Below the pieces are notes generated by a model, which was given only the letters and a program-made list of their open reading frames with translations, was not told where the DNA came from and searched no databases. From Azolla caroliniana (taxonomy: Eukaryota > Polypodiophyta), in contig JBHGNT010000021.1 in the NCBI GenBank assembly GCA_043228905.1, forward strand, positions 6,262,001 through 6,326,000: a stretch of DNA of 64,000 nucleotides. The letters run 5' to 3'. Positions 32,240 through 42,378 of this stretch are shown here, piece by piece (position 1 is the first letter of the stretch; every line of letters starts with the position of its first letter). A program made the position numbers and the translations under genes.

Positions 32240-32833
32240 TGTAATTGTGTGTGAAATATTTGGAAATTGGATATATTTCCGAAAACACCAACCGATTAAT
32301 ATAATCGTGGGATTCACGAAAATAATATAATCTATACTTGTGGGATTCACAAGTTTCTTATATCTTTCTTTCAATCTAAATACATATTCTTATCTAAATA
32401 TTGATTAATCGAATACAATACACTCGTGGGATTCACGAAATTTCTATCTCTCTTTCTAATAATCTATTTATTACTAGCCTCATCTCATATTCTTCTTTCT
32501 CCTAGTCCAAAACCTCGGTGGTTCCCACCCGACTCACGCAAACGATCCGGAGCCGAAAGGCACGACAACGCCGAGATAAGGGTGAGATACCAAGACATAC
32601 TAGGACCCTCTCCCACCCTCTTCAAACTATTAGATACCTCGAATATAAAGAAACTAGGTAGCTATATCTTAGAGCTAAAACAACATAGAGAGAAGAAGCT
32701 ACAAAATGTTAACCATAACCATTCTAATATTCACCAACATAAAACTAATGAAACTTTTCAAGAACAGGGGGAGACGATGAGTGTGGACACACCTATACCA
32801 CTTGGCCTCTCCATTGCTGAAGCAAAAAAATAA
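32240..32833 (+). other. degenerate LTR-like region with hairpin repeats, overlapping a 135-codon frame
   Basis: GTGGGATTCACGAAA-type strings, each able to form a small hairpin (CGTG/CACG), occur three times between 32300 and 32440. AGTCCAAAACCTCGGTGGTTCCCACC at about 32505 (given in part: CCTCGGTGGTTCCCACC) matches the 3' end region of the gypsy-2 and solo LTRs. The frame 32426-32833 running over it has no domain I recognise. Its second half (VRYQDILGPSPTLFKLL) may be a gag relic. I infer a decayed LTR with leader. Confidence 0.35.
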
Positions 32834-33215
32834 AGAATAACCAAGCTCCCTTGGATGTCGGGCTTCAAAGCAACTCAACATGGAGTAGAAACAATTAAGA
32901 AGATAAGGTAACGTGAGGTATGCCACCTAGAACCTATGGTTGGGGTACCTTTTACATTGGGACCACGGGCCACATCCACATCGAAACCCTTTGACCTCCC
33001 GCTTCTTTTCGAGAGACTTGGATGGAAATGAAACTAGGCCTAGTATAAAGCCATTTCCTTTATAGAATATGTTACACCATAACATGTTTTTGTATAATAC
33101 TAAAACTCTTTAGCTTAAGTTCTATTTTATTTTATTTTATTTTTACTTCTGATGAATGGGTAAATACCCCATTTTCTTGTTAACCAATTGTCTCATGGGC
33201 CAATTTTGGTCTTAG

Positions 33216-33491
33216 ATGGTGTTAGGTATTGAAGTTGCATCATGGTATCAAAATGTAATGAACTTGAAGACATGCAAAGTATGCAATGAAGGCATGGTAG
33301 AGGATGAATGTCACTTGCTCTTCACATGCTCGACATATAATGCAATTCGTTCAAGATATGTTGATATACTAAGAGGGAGTGATAACTTAAGTGCCATACT
33401 TAAGACACCACCGAGAAGGTTGAGCTCATATGTGTATGCTTTATTCACACATAGAGACTTTGTGCTTCAATGTATGAATACCCCTTCTTAG
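33216..33491 (+). pseudogene. LINE ORF2 C-terminal zinc-region fragment
   Basis: The frame encodes CKVCNEGMVEDECHLLFTCSTYNAIRSRY, the C-x2-C...H...C motif at the end of many plant LINE ORF2 proteins, then about 35 residues and a stop. It is a second, different copy of the motif seen at 31745-31800. No RT is attached. Confidence 0.7.
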
Positions 33492-34755
33492 GAAGGAGAC
33501 ACATATCAAGAACACATGTATACTCTGGTCCCATAGGTCAAAATTGGCCTCTTCATGGACGATAAAAATTATAATTCTAATTTTGTCTAAGGTAGGAATA
33601 TTTCATATGTAAAACACTCACTACGATGTAAGATGGGCATTGGGGCAAAAGTGATGAGAGTTGTCGACTATACACACTTTGCCTAAACAAGTTCAACCAA
33701 ACCCAATCCTTGGGAAAGGGACAAACATCTTGGTGGTTGAAAGTGCCAAAAATGAGTTCCATTCTTTGAGGACATGAGTGGAGTAGCTTTCCACAAAGTA
33801 AGAAACTAATGGCTCTGAGCAACTTTATTGCGAGAATCTCCAATAATACAATCCCATTGACTCTTCAAAATATGAACCATGTCCAACCAAATATTATTTA
33901 CCACTTCAGTTGGTGAGGCTCTAACTTGATGAAAAACGAGAGAGCACAAAGCCTTCCTGATGTTATATGTAGTAATACTAAATATCTCCCATTATGGTTG
34001 CATCTACTAGACTCCTTCTTTATCCTTAAAAACTGCAAAGACGCTAATAGAAGTACATTAACACTTCTAGAGTTAGTGTGAAAACCATGGTCCATAGATT
34101 CGGCATTGTAATGGAAAATAGAACGAACAAGCGATGTCCAAACCACCATTCCCCATGTGAATACCGATGGGAGAAAGTAGTTAGGAAACATTCGAAGTAG
34201 TCATTGTCATACCAATTGAGACTCAATGTAGTCCCATAGACCATGTTTCTGAATTTCAACTTGTAAATGACAACGAACACAACTAGAGGATACACCCATC
34301 TTATGCAGCCATGTGTCAATAGGCCAGGCACGATGCACAAGTAACCATTGGACATGCAATATTTGTCGTCGTTGTTTTCATGCCCATATGCTAACCTAGA
34401 ACTTAGCAAGAAGCTTTGGAGTAATGCGTTGTTAACTCTAGTATTGAAATACAATTCGTAACACATCTTGTCTATCCAACAAAACATGTCTTCCCAACTG
34501 TATAGAATATTGGAGAAAATTAAAGTTATTAAGAATAAATGGATCAGTCCATTGATAATTAGGTCAGTCCCATGCTAATCTGAACAAAGGTTGTTTACCC
34601 CGCACCCATAACTTCCAATGTGACCTTATGTCCTCTATCGGTGGGTCAATATACCATTTGCAATCAACATATCCTATTACCCTTGTCATGTGTCCATAAC
34701 ATAAGGATAATTGATTACCATTTCTTGCAAATAAGAAAATTGATTTGTGTTACCC

Positions 34756-35193
34756 GTGATGTGTTGGTGTAATGGTAATGGGGGGACACTCCAACTGCTA
34801 GGTTGGAGGTTCGAGTCTCCCCACACCAACATACATGTGGTACCTAAAAAGGGCAGTTTGCCTGTAAGTGGCGACGACGCAAATGGTGACAATGAAGGGC
34901 GGTTTGTGCCCGTAAGTAACGACGACGAAGATGGTGACGGTGACAACAAGGACGGTTTCAACGATGAAGAAGGTAAAATGTCTGTCTACAAGTTGCATGA
35001 TGGAATGTGGTGCGAGTCTCATCATATCCTAGAGGTCATCTTGTGCATGTATCTCACTCGTACCATTCGGTACACCCCCTGACGGACTATGTACTGTTAA
35101 TAAAACATGAGTTTGTGTGAGTTGTAGCCTTCGGGCGAGCCAAAGATAAAAAAATACTAAAGTAGTATAAACAAATAAGAAAAAAAAAAAAAT
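34756..35193 (+). mobile_element. tRNA-derived SINE with poly(A) tail and 16-bp target duplication
   Basis: The head (34763-34830) has a tRNA-like fold: acceptor GTTGGTGT pairing with ACACCAAC, an A box TGGTGTAATGG, an anticodon-like stem CCAAC/GTTGG and the B box GGTTCGAGTCT. A body of about 350 bp follows, ending GTAGCCTTCGGGCGAGCC, an A-rich stretch and (A)13. The duplication TTGATTTGTGTTACCC at 34740-34755 recurs as TTGATTTGTGTTATCC at 35194-35209. That is the hallmark of LINE-mediated insertion. A short frame inside the body is not a gene. Confidence 0.88.
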
Positions 35194-35276
35194 TTGATTT
35201 GTGTTATCCACATCAAAAAGACAAAAGGTATTTAATATCCTCTAAATACCCCTTTACAGTCAAGAGTACTTCCAAT

Positions 35277-35517
35277 CTTGAAAAAACACCTACCCAAGTG
35301 GGTGGTATAGTGGCTCTACTCATAGTTTCTTGAACTTGATGATACATTAGTTGTCCTCCATGCATCCTAGCTAGTACTTGTTTTTGTTCCTCGGACCAGT
35401 CTTGAAAAAACACCTACCCAAGTGGGTGGTATAGTGGCTCTACTCATAGTTTCTTGAACTTGATGATACATTAGTTTTCCTCCATGCATCCTAGCTAGTA
35501 CTTGTTTTTGTTCCTCC
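35277..35517. repeat. 124-bp-period tandem duplication
   Basis: The segment beginning CTTGAAAAAACACCTACCC occurs at 35277 and again at 35401, about 117 bp each and nearly identical (TTGTCC against TTTTCC is the visible difference). It lies inside the minus-strand LINE remnant. Confidence 0.9.
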
Positions 35518-35819
35518 CCGGAGAGCGATAAAAATACTTGCCAGGTCTTGACTGAGTTAGGAGGACCTTTTACCATTTTTCCCCATGCCAACCATTGTCT
35601 ATTTACCCATCACTAAACCATCTGATGTTGTAAACAGCGGGTTCCATACTAATCTTTGTCTTGGACTTCATTATAATGAGTAGGTTTGAGTTTATTGCAG
35701 AGCAAACCAGGGGAAAAAATAGTGAGAATAAATTTGTCCTCCCATCCATGGGATGAAGGTACTCTAAAATTTTCCCTAAATATTCAATTGAAATCCTTCT
35801 ACTAGGGTGCACCTAAGCG

Positions 35820-37535
35820 AGGAAAGCATTCCGAACAACGGTCAAGCAACAATACTTTCCATATATCTCTTGCCCCGGAGTAAATCCTCTAATAATCAAC
35901 TTAGTTAACAATGCTCCTGACATGTGATTTACATGGGCAAGCTTGTAGGAAGTACGGGGAAATTAGGATTTCCTATATATAAGGTAGATGGAGGGAGAGG
36001 TCATGGTTGAATGTTCATTGGGTGTAGAATCTTGATTGAATCTTGCATATCATTTTTTTCCAGTACTTAAATCAAGTTCTTAATCCATACAAAAAATACC
36101 TCTTCCCTAATAGTTCCAAACCCCTCATGATGATAGGTCACAAATTGGATAACTTTATTATCGCACGTAAACCAAAGTCCATGGAAATTTCAATTCATGT
36201 ATAAAGACATTATATCATAAATATAGATGATGACATTATGTTATGATGGCATTAAGGCTCAATGAATTCACCATATTGGCCTTAGTTTCGTAAGTGCAAC
36301 AATGTTCATGCAATTATGTAAATTTATGACTACCCATATGAGAGTTTGAGGATATATATGATCTGATTACATGAGGCAAATGAGGTGATCTTCAATTTAC
36401 ACTGATACAACTAATCTCGTGTCAAGATCATAAGTTTCTCAAGGACCATTTTAAGATGTTCCTAGGTGTGTGTATATGCTAAGGGTTATCCTCCCGATAA
36501 GTCATGCCTTTATAGAGTAGTTAGTTGCCATGCATGTCCAACCCCTTGCCCACACAATATTATGATTTGTGTGTCCACACCCACACCTAAGGGTATCTTA
36601 GAATGGCTTAGCCCCATGACACAATTGTTCATGATATCTTCTCATGTCACCTTCGTTATTCAAATTTATCATCCACAAATGCCATGTTAATATGTGGGTA
36701 TAGTTTTTAGTTCTTAATATACCAAACCACCTTAACTTTTACTATGAATCTTTAAGTACTTTTAGTGTAAGGGGAGAAACCTCTCTTGAGACCATTTGAA
36801 TGCTTTCTAGAATAGTTTGTAATTGGTCCTTAGCTTCTCCTTTGTTCATTACTTTTTCAAGGGTAGTGAAGTTTGAGACAATCCTTATCATGTCAATAGC
36901 TTTCTCAACGTTCACGTTGAACTTTTGAAATAAATCCCTAGCTTATATAGAGACCACATAATACACAAAACAAAATAATAAATACATCTATTGCATGCAC
37001 ACACACAAAAACTTGAAATTATGCTTTCATAATGCATGTTTTGAATATAATTAAATTTATGCATTTCATCGTGTACAAAACATGTATGATTGATTGCACA
37101 TTGTTTTGGATTGCCCAAGATAAGCAACCGTTTTATTACGTAGTGATTGAGTTCCGGAAGGAAGAGAAGCATATGTGATGATGACTTAGCATGGTGGTCC
37201 TCAAGAGATGAGGATGAAAGTGAGTAGTGGATGCATCAAACAAGACACACTAGGAACATTGAAGTTCTTGGCATCCTTGGAATACAAACTACTATATAGA
37301 TTCCTTGAGACAACTTTCGAAGAGCCCCGCCTGAAGAAAAGTGTACTCATGTCATGCCGACAATAATTAGGGTGGGTGGTTGAGGAGGCCAAGAAGAAAG
37401 GGATGAAAACCCAAAACATTTGGGGAGAACATTGAAGTATCTTCATTCCCAAGTTCGGTTGAATATGATCTTGATCAACTTAGCTATGAGGCACAAGGAG
37501 AACTGTGTGTGGCAACAATAAGTGTCGGAAGGTAG
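35820..37535. other. AT-rich DNA with no recognisable gene
   Basis: Open frames are short (under 90 codons) and without domains. I see no terminal repeats or RNA genes. Confidence 0.4.
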
Positions 37536-37541
37536 CCATCA

Positions 37542-37572
<31 letters not shown>

Positions 37573-38438
37573 CGAGGTCAAATGTATATACAATTTCGAT
37601 GTGATTGAGAGAGAGGTCAATGTGGGATTTTTTGAGTGTGATCCACTCTAAAAAATCGAGAGGATAGCCATGGATCGAATGTGTGCGAACGTGCTCATGA
37701 AAGGATGTGTGCTAAGAAAGAAGGCTTGGGGTGATAAAAAGGAGAGTTTAGGTAATGGGTGGAGCCTTGGAGGTTAAAGTTAGTTTATTTTAAAAAACAA
37801 CCAAGGGTAGTTAGTTGACTTCTAAAGTTAGTTATAAAGAGAGAGAGAGAGAGAGAGAAGACAACCAAATGGGTAGGGAAGAAAGAGTTAGGTCAAAATG
37901 GGCAAGTTCACAAGTTCTGTTGGTGTACCTGCTGGTGGTGGTAGTTATGGTGGTTATGGTGGTTGGGTGGTGGCAGTTGTGGAGGAGGTGGTGGAGGAGA
38001 GGGTGCAGTGATGTGACACAGTGGCATATGGAGTTGCAATGGGTCCTGTAGTTCTTCACGCCTTTGGACACATCCTCCATAGCCTCCATCAAGTTCATGC
38101 ACCTCTGCACCTCCTCTGTACCATCTTCCGCCATTTCTCTCTCTCTCTCTCTCTCTCTCTCTACCCACGCCCACACACATTAACCGTTCTTTTTAAACGT
38201 TCCTCTTTGCTATCCCATGCTTTATGTAGTATGTATAGAAATGTGTATCTATGTATCTATGTATCTATGTATATGTGTGTATGTGTGTATGTATGGATGC
38301 ATGCATGCATTTATGTATGGTATGTATGTACTATGGATGGATGGATGCATTTATGTATGGTATGGTATGGTATGTATGTATGTATGTATGTATGTATGTA
38401 TGTATGTATGTATGTATGTATGCATGTATGTATGCATG

Positions 38439-38470
<32 letters not shown>

Positions 38471-38772
38471 GAAATGGATACATGTTGATATACAGGCATG
38501 CATATATGTAAAGGTATGTATATATATACTATACTTCGAGATTCTGATGCTAAAATTGATGAATGGCGTGAGTTTCTTATCGTCTCGACAACTAACCCAT
38601 TCGTGACATCCAATTATCACACTCCTTATTGGCATTTTCAACCTCCCAAAATGGTTGTTTCCCCCGCCGATCACATAGAGTTTAACATCTTGTAAAATGT
38701 TTACACTAATGACAGGATATCTTCTTCTTCTTTTTAATCAGGAATGTATAGATATAGATAGATAGATAGATA
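37536..38772. repeat. microsatellite cluster: (GA)n, (CT)n, (ATGT)n, (GATA)n
   Basis: (GA)n lies at about 37541-37567 and 37838-37858, (CT)n at 38136-38162, an (ATGT)n array with ATGC interruptions at about 38220-38468, and (GATA)n at about 38752-38772. The Tyr-Val-Cys-Met repeat frames that run through 38217-38606 are translations of the tetranucleotide array and not genes. Confidence 0.9.
38536..38675 (+). pseudogene. LINE ORF2 tail fragment
   Basis: DSDAKIDEWREFLIVSTTN and YWHFQPPKMVVSP resemble the extreme C-terminal residues of the minus-strand LINE at 33577 (HFWHFQPPRC). It is a third copy of this tail in the window, without the rest of the element. Confidence 0.45.
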
Positions 38773-39010
38773 TGTAGGTGTGAAAGAAATGTATGGATGT
38801 GTATGGTAGTAGTATGCCAGAGATTCAAATGTATGTATGTAGATATGTGTGTGTGTGCCCTATGAATATGATATACATCTCTTTCGTATCCATGCCTAGT
38901 TTTTTTTCCCCCTCCAAAATATCCTTCCATTAGTTATAAACCGTTGTTACAAGCTTCCATTGGTATGTTGCACTCTTCCATAGGTCCCCATCCCTAAAGG
39001 CTAGGTATCC

Positions 39011-39124
39011 ATGCCTAGTTGTGTATCCTTTGAATACCTTGGGTATACATGCCTAGTTGTGTATCCTATGAATACCTTAGGTATCCATGCCTAGTTGTGT
39101 ATCCTATGATTACCTTGGGTATCC
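39011..39124. repeat. 38-bp tandem repeat, 3 copies
   Basis: ATGCCTAGTTGTGTATCC recurs at 39011, 39049 and 39087, with a partial fourth start at 39125. Period 38 bp, few differences. Confidence 0.9.
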
Positions 39125-39861
39125 ATGCAGGACATTGCGATAGTATATACCCATTTTCATCAAGCTTCAAGTCGGTTAATGCCAATTTTTCCTTTGTACC
39201 CCCTACCATTATCCCACATGATTGCTTGGCCTTTGTCAACATCAATCTAAAGACATGTTTGTGGGGATATTTAACCAATCCTCTATCAATGGCCTCTTAG
39301 ACTATATGTATATTGTGCAACTTTGGGATGGTGTTTGGAGATTGTCGTGTATACATATTGTGGTCACACGCACAAACAAGCACGCTCGTACACACTTGCA
39401 TGGTTGTCTTATATTTTTATCGATATAGTTCTTACTCAATTGGTATCACAACTTATCCATCCCATTTGTAGCTCATGTTGTTTCCTCATCTTGGCATTTA
39501 GGTCTACTTGCTTCTTTTCGACACGACTTATGTATTACTTTTGCAACAAACAAAAAGTATGTAAAGCTTTACGTGGGATTCACATCGAGTGGTTTACTCG
39601 TAAACCTGAGGTTGATTAATCAGATTAATCACATGACACATGAAGATTCACATTTAGCAATAGAAACGCCATATTTCTTTGAAAAAGAGAAAGATTTCTT
39701 TTTATCTTGATGTGTCCTTATTTTTAAATGATAAATATTATACAAATCCATCCCTTCTAACTTCAAGATAAATCAATAACAAGAAAAAACTCATAAACAT
39801 CCCACAAGTTTTCCTTCACACCCAAATACTCTCAAAGTTTTCCCTATTTCAAAAATGCCCT

Positions 39862-39865
<4 letters not shown>

Positions 39866-39907
<42 letters not shown>
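39866..39907. repeat. (CT)n microsatellite
   Basis: About 42 bp of CT dinucleotides, followed by a short GA-rich segment that could pair with it. Confidence 0.95.
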
Positions 39908-39908
<1 letters not shown>

Positions 39909-39909
39909 A

Positions 39910-41560
39910 AATCTCTCTCGCCAAACTCAGTTTTAGAGAGAGAGAATTGTGGGAAATATGACATATGGGACCAAAGTGAAATATTTACACGGAGTGTGTG
40001 TGGAGTTGGTAAGCGAAAATTGATGTTCAAGAATCATCTAATTATGATTTTTGCAATTGATAGTGCATCTTGTGACTACGATAGAAATGTGTGAACGAAT
40101 AAGATAAAATTGATGGAATATTGTTACAAAAGGCATGCACATTCCACCACAACAAAAATAACAAAATGCCAATTATTTATGGAGAAACAACACAAACATA
40201 ACAAGAAGAATGCATAATGTTTCATTTGGACACTAACCCTCTTGGAGGGATAAAAATCCTTGAGGCCAAACCCATAAAACTATCCTCTATCAACAAATAA
40301 AAAGAAACAACAATCTTTTTCTCAACATAAACTAGAGTGTTAGATGAAACTGTACAACTAACTATAATTCCTAAATGTGTTTTAAAAGAAAATTATTAGT
40401 TGATAAGGTACCATTTAGTTCCTTGTATAGCCAAATTTGTCAAAATCATGGGACCAACTTGCTAAATTAAGCAATCTTGCCATTGTCATTTGTTGCTCTT
40501 GATGAGAATATTGTTAGTTGTTTTTTCTCTTCATCAGGAAACGTGCTTGTATGGATTTTAGAGCTATATGAGTTTTGGGTTCGGCATAGGTGTTCCTCAT
40601 TGCCTCGGGTTTGTGGGATATTCGTTCCTCGGAGACTCTCTTCATATGCCTTCTAAGAGGGATCGTGGTTTGTTGCCCGACTAACTTGGATTCAGTTGTT
40701 GTGAATCCTCACGAGCAATGAACATTTATCCCTTCACCTTCATTAGCTAGGAGTGTGTCTCTAACTAGGGTATGTTATCCTATTATGGCTCTAATTTTGA
40801 AGCAACATGGCGTTTGACCTTGTGCCAATTAGTGTTGAAGTCAAATGATGCAAAATTTGAGGCGTTGCGAAAGTTCACCATATAAAAGATGAGGTGGGAT
40901 CTTTATGAAATAAGACGATATGGTTGGTACTAGTAAAATGCTTGTGGGAGGGTGTTCGGTGTCAACAAGTACCAACAACCCTCAAATATGTGGACAACCA
41001 AAAGGAGGGTGATATAAATATGGGAGATGGGTTAGACATTGAGTCTAACAATCCATTGTGTATATGTATACAAAACTTAGAATGTATTCTAGGTTTAGCT
41101 CTCATTTCACTCATTGCTATATATTTGTATCTACTCATTTACAATCATGCCAATTAGATTTAGCACATCTTCCATTGTAATCACACATTAGCAATCCACT
41201 AATGTAATATTAATCTTTGCTTAATTGATTTAGCATTCTACCGTAAAGTATTTGGTTGTGCATCTTGACGTTTTTCGTAGAATAGTAACAAGGGCTACGT
41301 ATCATTAATCTGATCAATTCAACGAGGGCAGGAGGTTCGATAAGGGTGGGTGGCTGCAGTCCGAATTAGTGTGAAAGGCCGACTTAGTAATTTAGTAAGA
41401 ATTAGTGATGGATTTATAACATGCCCTTGAAGGGTAATTCTTGTAATTAGTGAAAAATCCTCTCCCCCCAAAGTTCCAACCCCCTCTCTAAAGGCTTGTT
41501 TTGTAAATTACCAATAATAATCTGTTGAGGGGGAGCTATGTTTGTACTAAATTTTTCCTC
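39910..41560. other. no recognisable gene
   Basis: I see only short frames and AT-rich sequence. Nothing supports a gene or a defined repeat. Confidence 0.4.
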
Positions 41561-41570
41561 CTAGAGGAGT

Positions 41571-41917
41571 AGCTCAATTGTCTTGTGAAACAGAGAATCA
41601 TTTCGAGCTTCCAAAGCCATTCCTATCATTAGATAGGTATAGCTCAATTGTCTTACGAAACAGAGAATCATTTCGAGATTCCACGGCCATTTCAATCATT
41701 AGAGAGGAGTAGCTCAATTGTCTCGTGAAACAGAGAATCGTTTAGAGATTCCGACGCCATTTTAATCACTAGATAGAATCTTTCTCAGATTCCAAAGCCA
41801 TTTGCAACATCGGAGAATCATTCAGGAGATTCCTAAACCCATTTTGCATCATCATCATCATTATTTCATCATCGAGAAGATTCAGGAAAGCTCTCAATTG
41901 TGTAATAGAACAGAGAC

Positions 41918-41952
<35 letters not shown>

Positions 41953-41990
41953 GAGAAGATTCCAACCCCATTTGATTCATCAGAGAGACT
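41571..41990. repeat. 70-bp tandem repeat and (CAT)n tract downstream of the DnaJ-like gene
   Basis: AGCTCAATTGTC begins units at 41571, 41641 and 41711 (period exactly 70), each with GAAACAGAGAATC and ATTCC-GCCATT. More diverged copies continue to about 41990, mixed with (CAT)n at about 41917-41953. The array lies 0.4-0.8 kb beyond the stop codon of the gene at 42379. Confidence 0.88.
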
Positions 41991-42171
41991 CGACACCCCA
42001 CATTCTATCAGGCCAGGATCGAAACATCAGACCAGAGATTGAAACAATAATTTATCTTCATGGTGAGATATTTTGAAGATAATTCAGAAGAGATTCATGA
42101 AATGTGTTATAGATCATAAAGGAAGCATTATCCCTAGAAAACCAGAACCAGAATCAGGATCAGAGATCCAA

Positions 42172-42290
42172 GTAAGCTTCAGCCATGAGTGGATGATTCA
42201 GATTCAAAATCAGATATATTGTAAGCTTCAGCCATGGCTGGATAATTCTGATTCAGAATTAGAATCAGCACCAGCACCAGCACCAGCATC
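42172..42290. repeat. direct repeat, 2 copies
   Basis: GTAAGCTTCAGCCATG occurs at about 42172 and 42221, each followed by a Gly-TGGAT-AATTC-type segment. A CAGCAC triplet run lies at about 42268. The region is probably 3' flank of the neighbouring gene. Confidence 0.6.
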
Positions 42291-42378
42291 AGATATTCAT
42301 GTTTGCCATTGCAGGATTATTCAGAGATTGAATTAATCAGCTCTATCCATGGCGGATGGTAAACCATTTCAACATGTA

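Larger units (their letters stand above)
33577..35600 (-). pseudogene. non-LTR element ORF2 C-terminal half, minus strand, heavily decayed
   Basis: Reading on the minus strand across several frames, I see QVQETMSRATIPPTWVGVFS (near 35300-35500) and then a reverse-transcriptase-associated zinc region WLLVHRAWPIDTWLHKMGVS...CVRCHLQVEIQKHGLWDY (about 34230-34390). A long tail follows (TWGMVVWTSLVRSIFHYNAE; NNIWLDMVHILKSQWDCI; THFWHFQPPRC). The SINE at 34756-35193 and a tandem duplication interrupt it. The tail is the same type as the fragments at 22760 and 38536. Confidence 0.65.

Noticed and set aside
32426-32833. A small secreted protein with a hydrophobic N-terminus
   Set aside because: The apparent signal peptide (LFLIIYLLLASSHI) begins at a non-ATG start and lies over LTR-like sequence shared with the gypsy-2 family end.
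34763-34830. A working tRNA gene
   Set aside because: The acceptor stem is good but the T-stem pairing is poor, and the sequence is the head of a SINE with poly(A) and a target duplication.
38021-38606. Long Tyr-Val-Cys-Met repeat frames
   Set aside because: They are translations of the ATGT microsatellite in several phases and both strands.
41571-41780. A CRISPR-like array
   Set aside because: Whole 70-bp units repeat, without unique spacers, and the DNA is plant nuclear.
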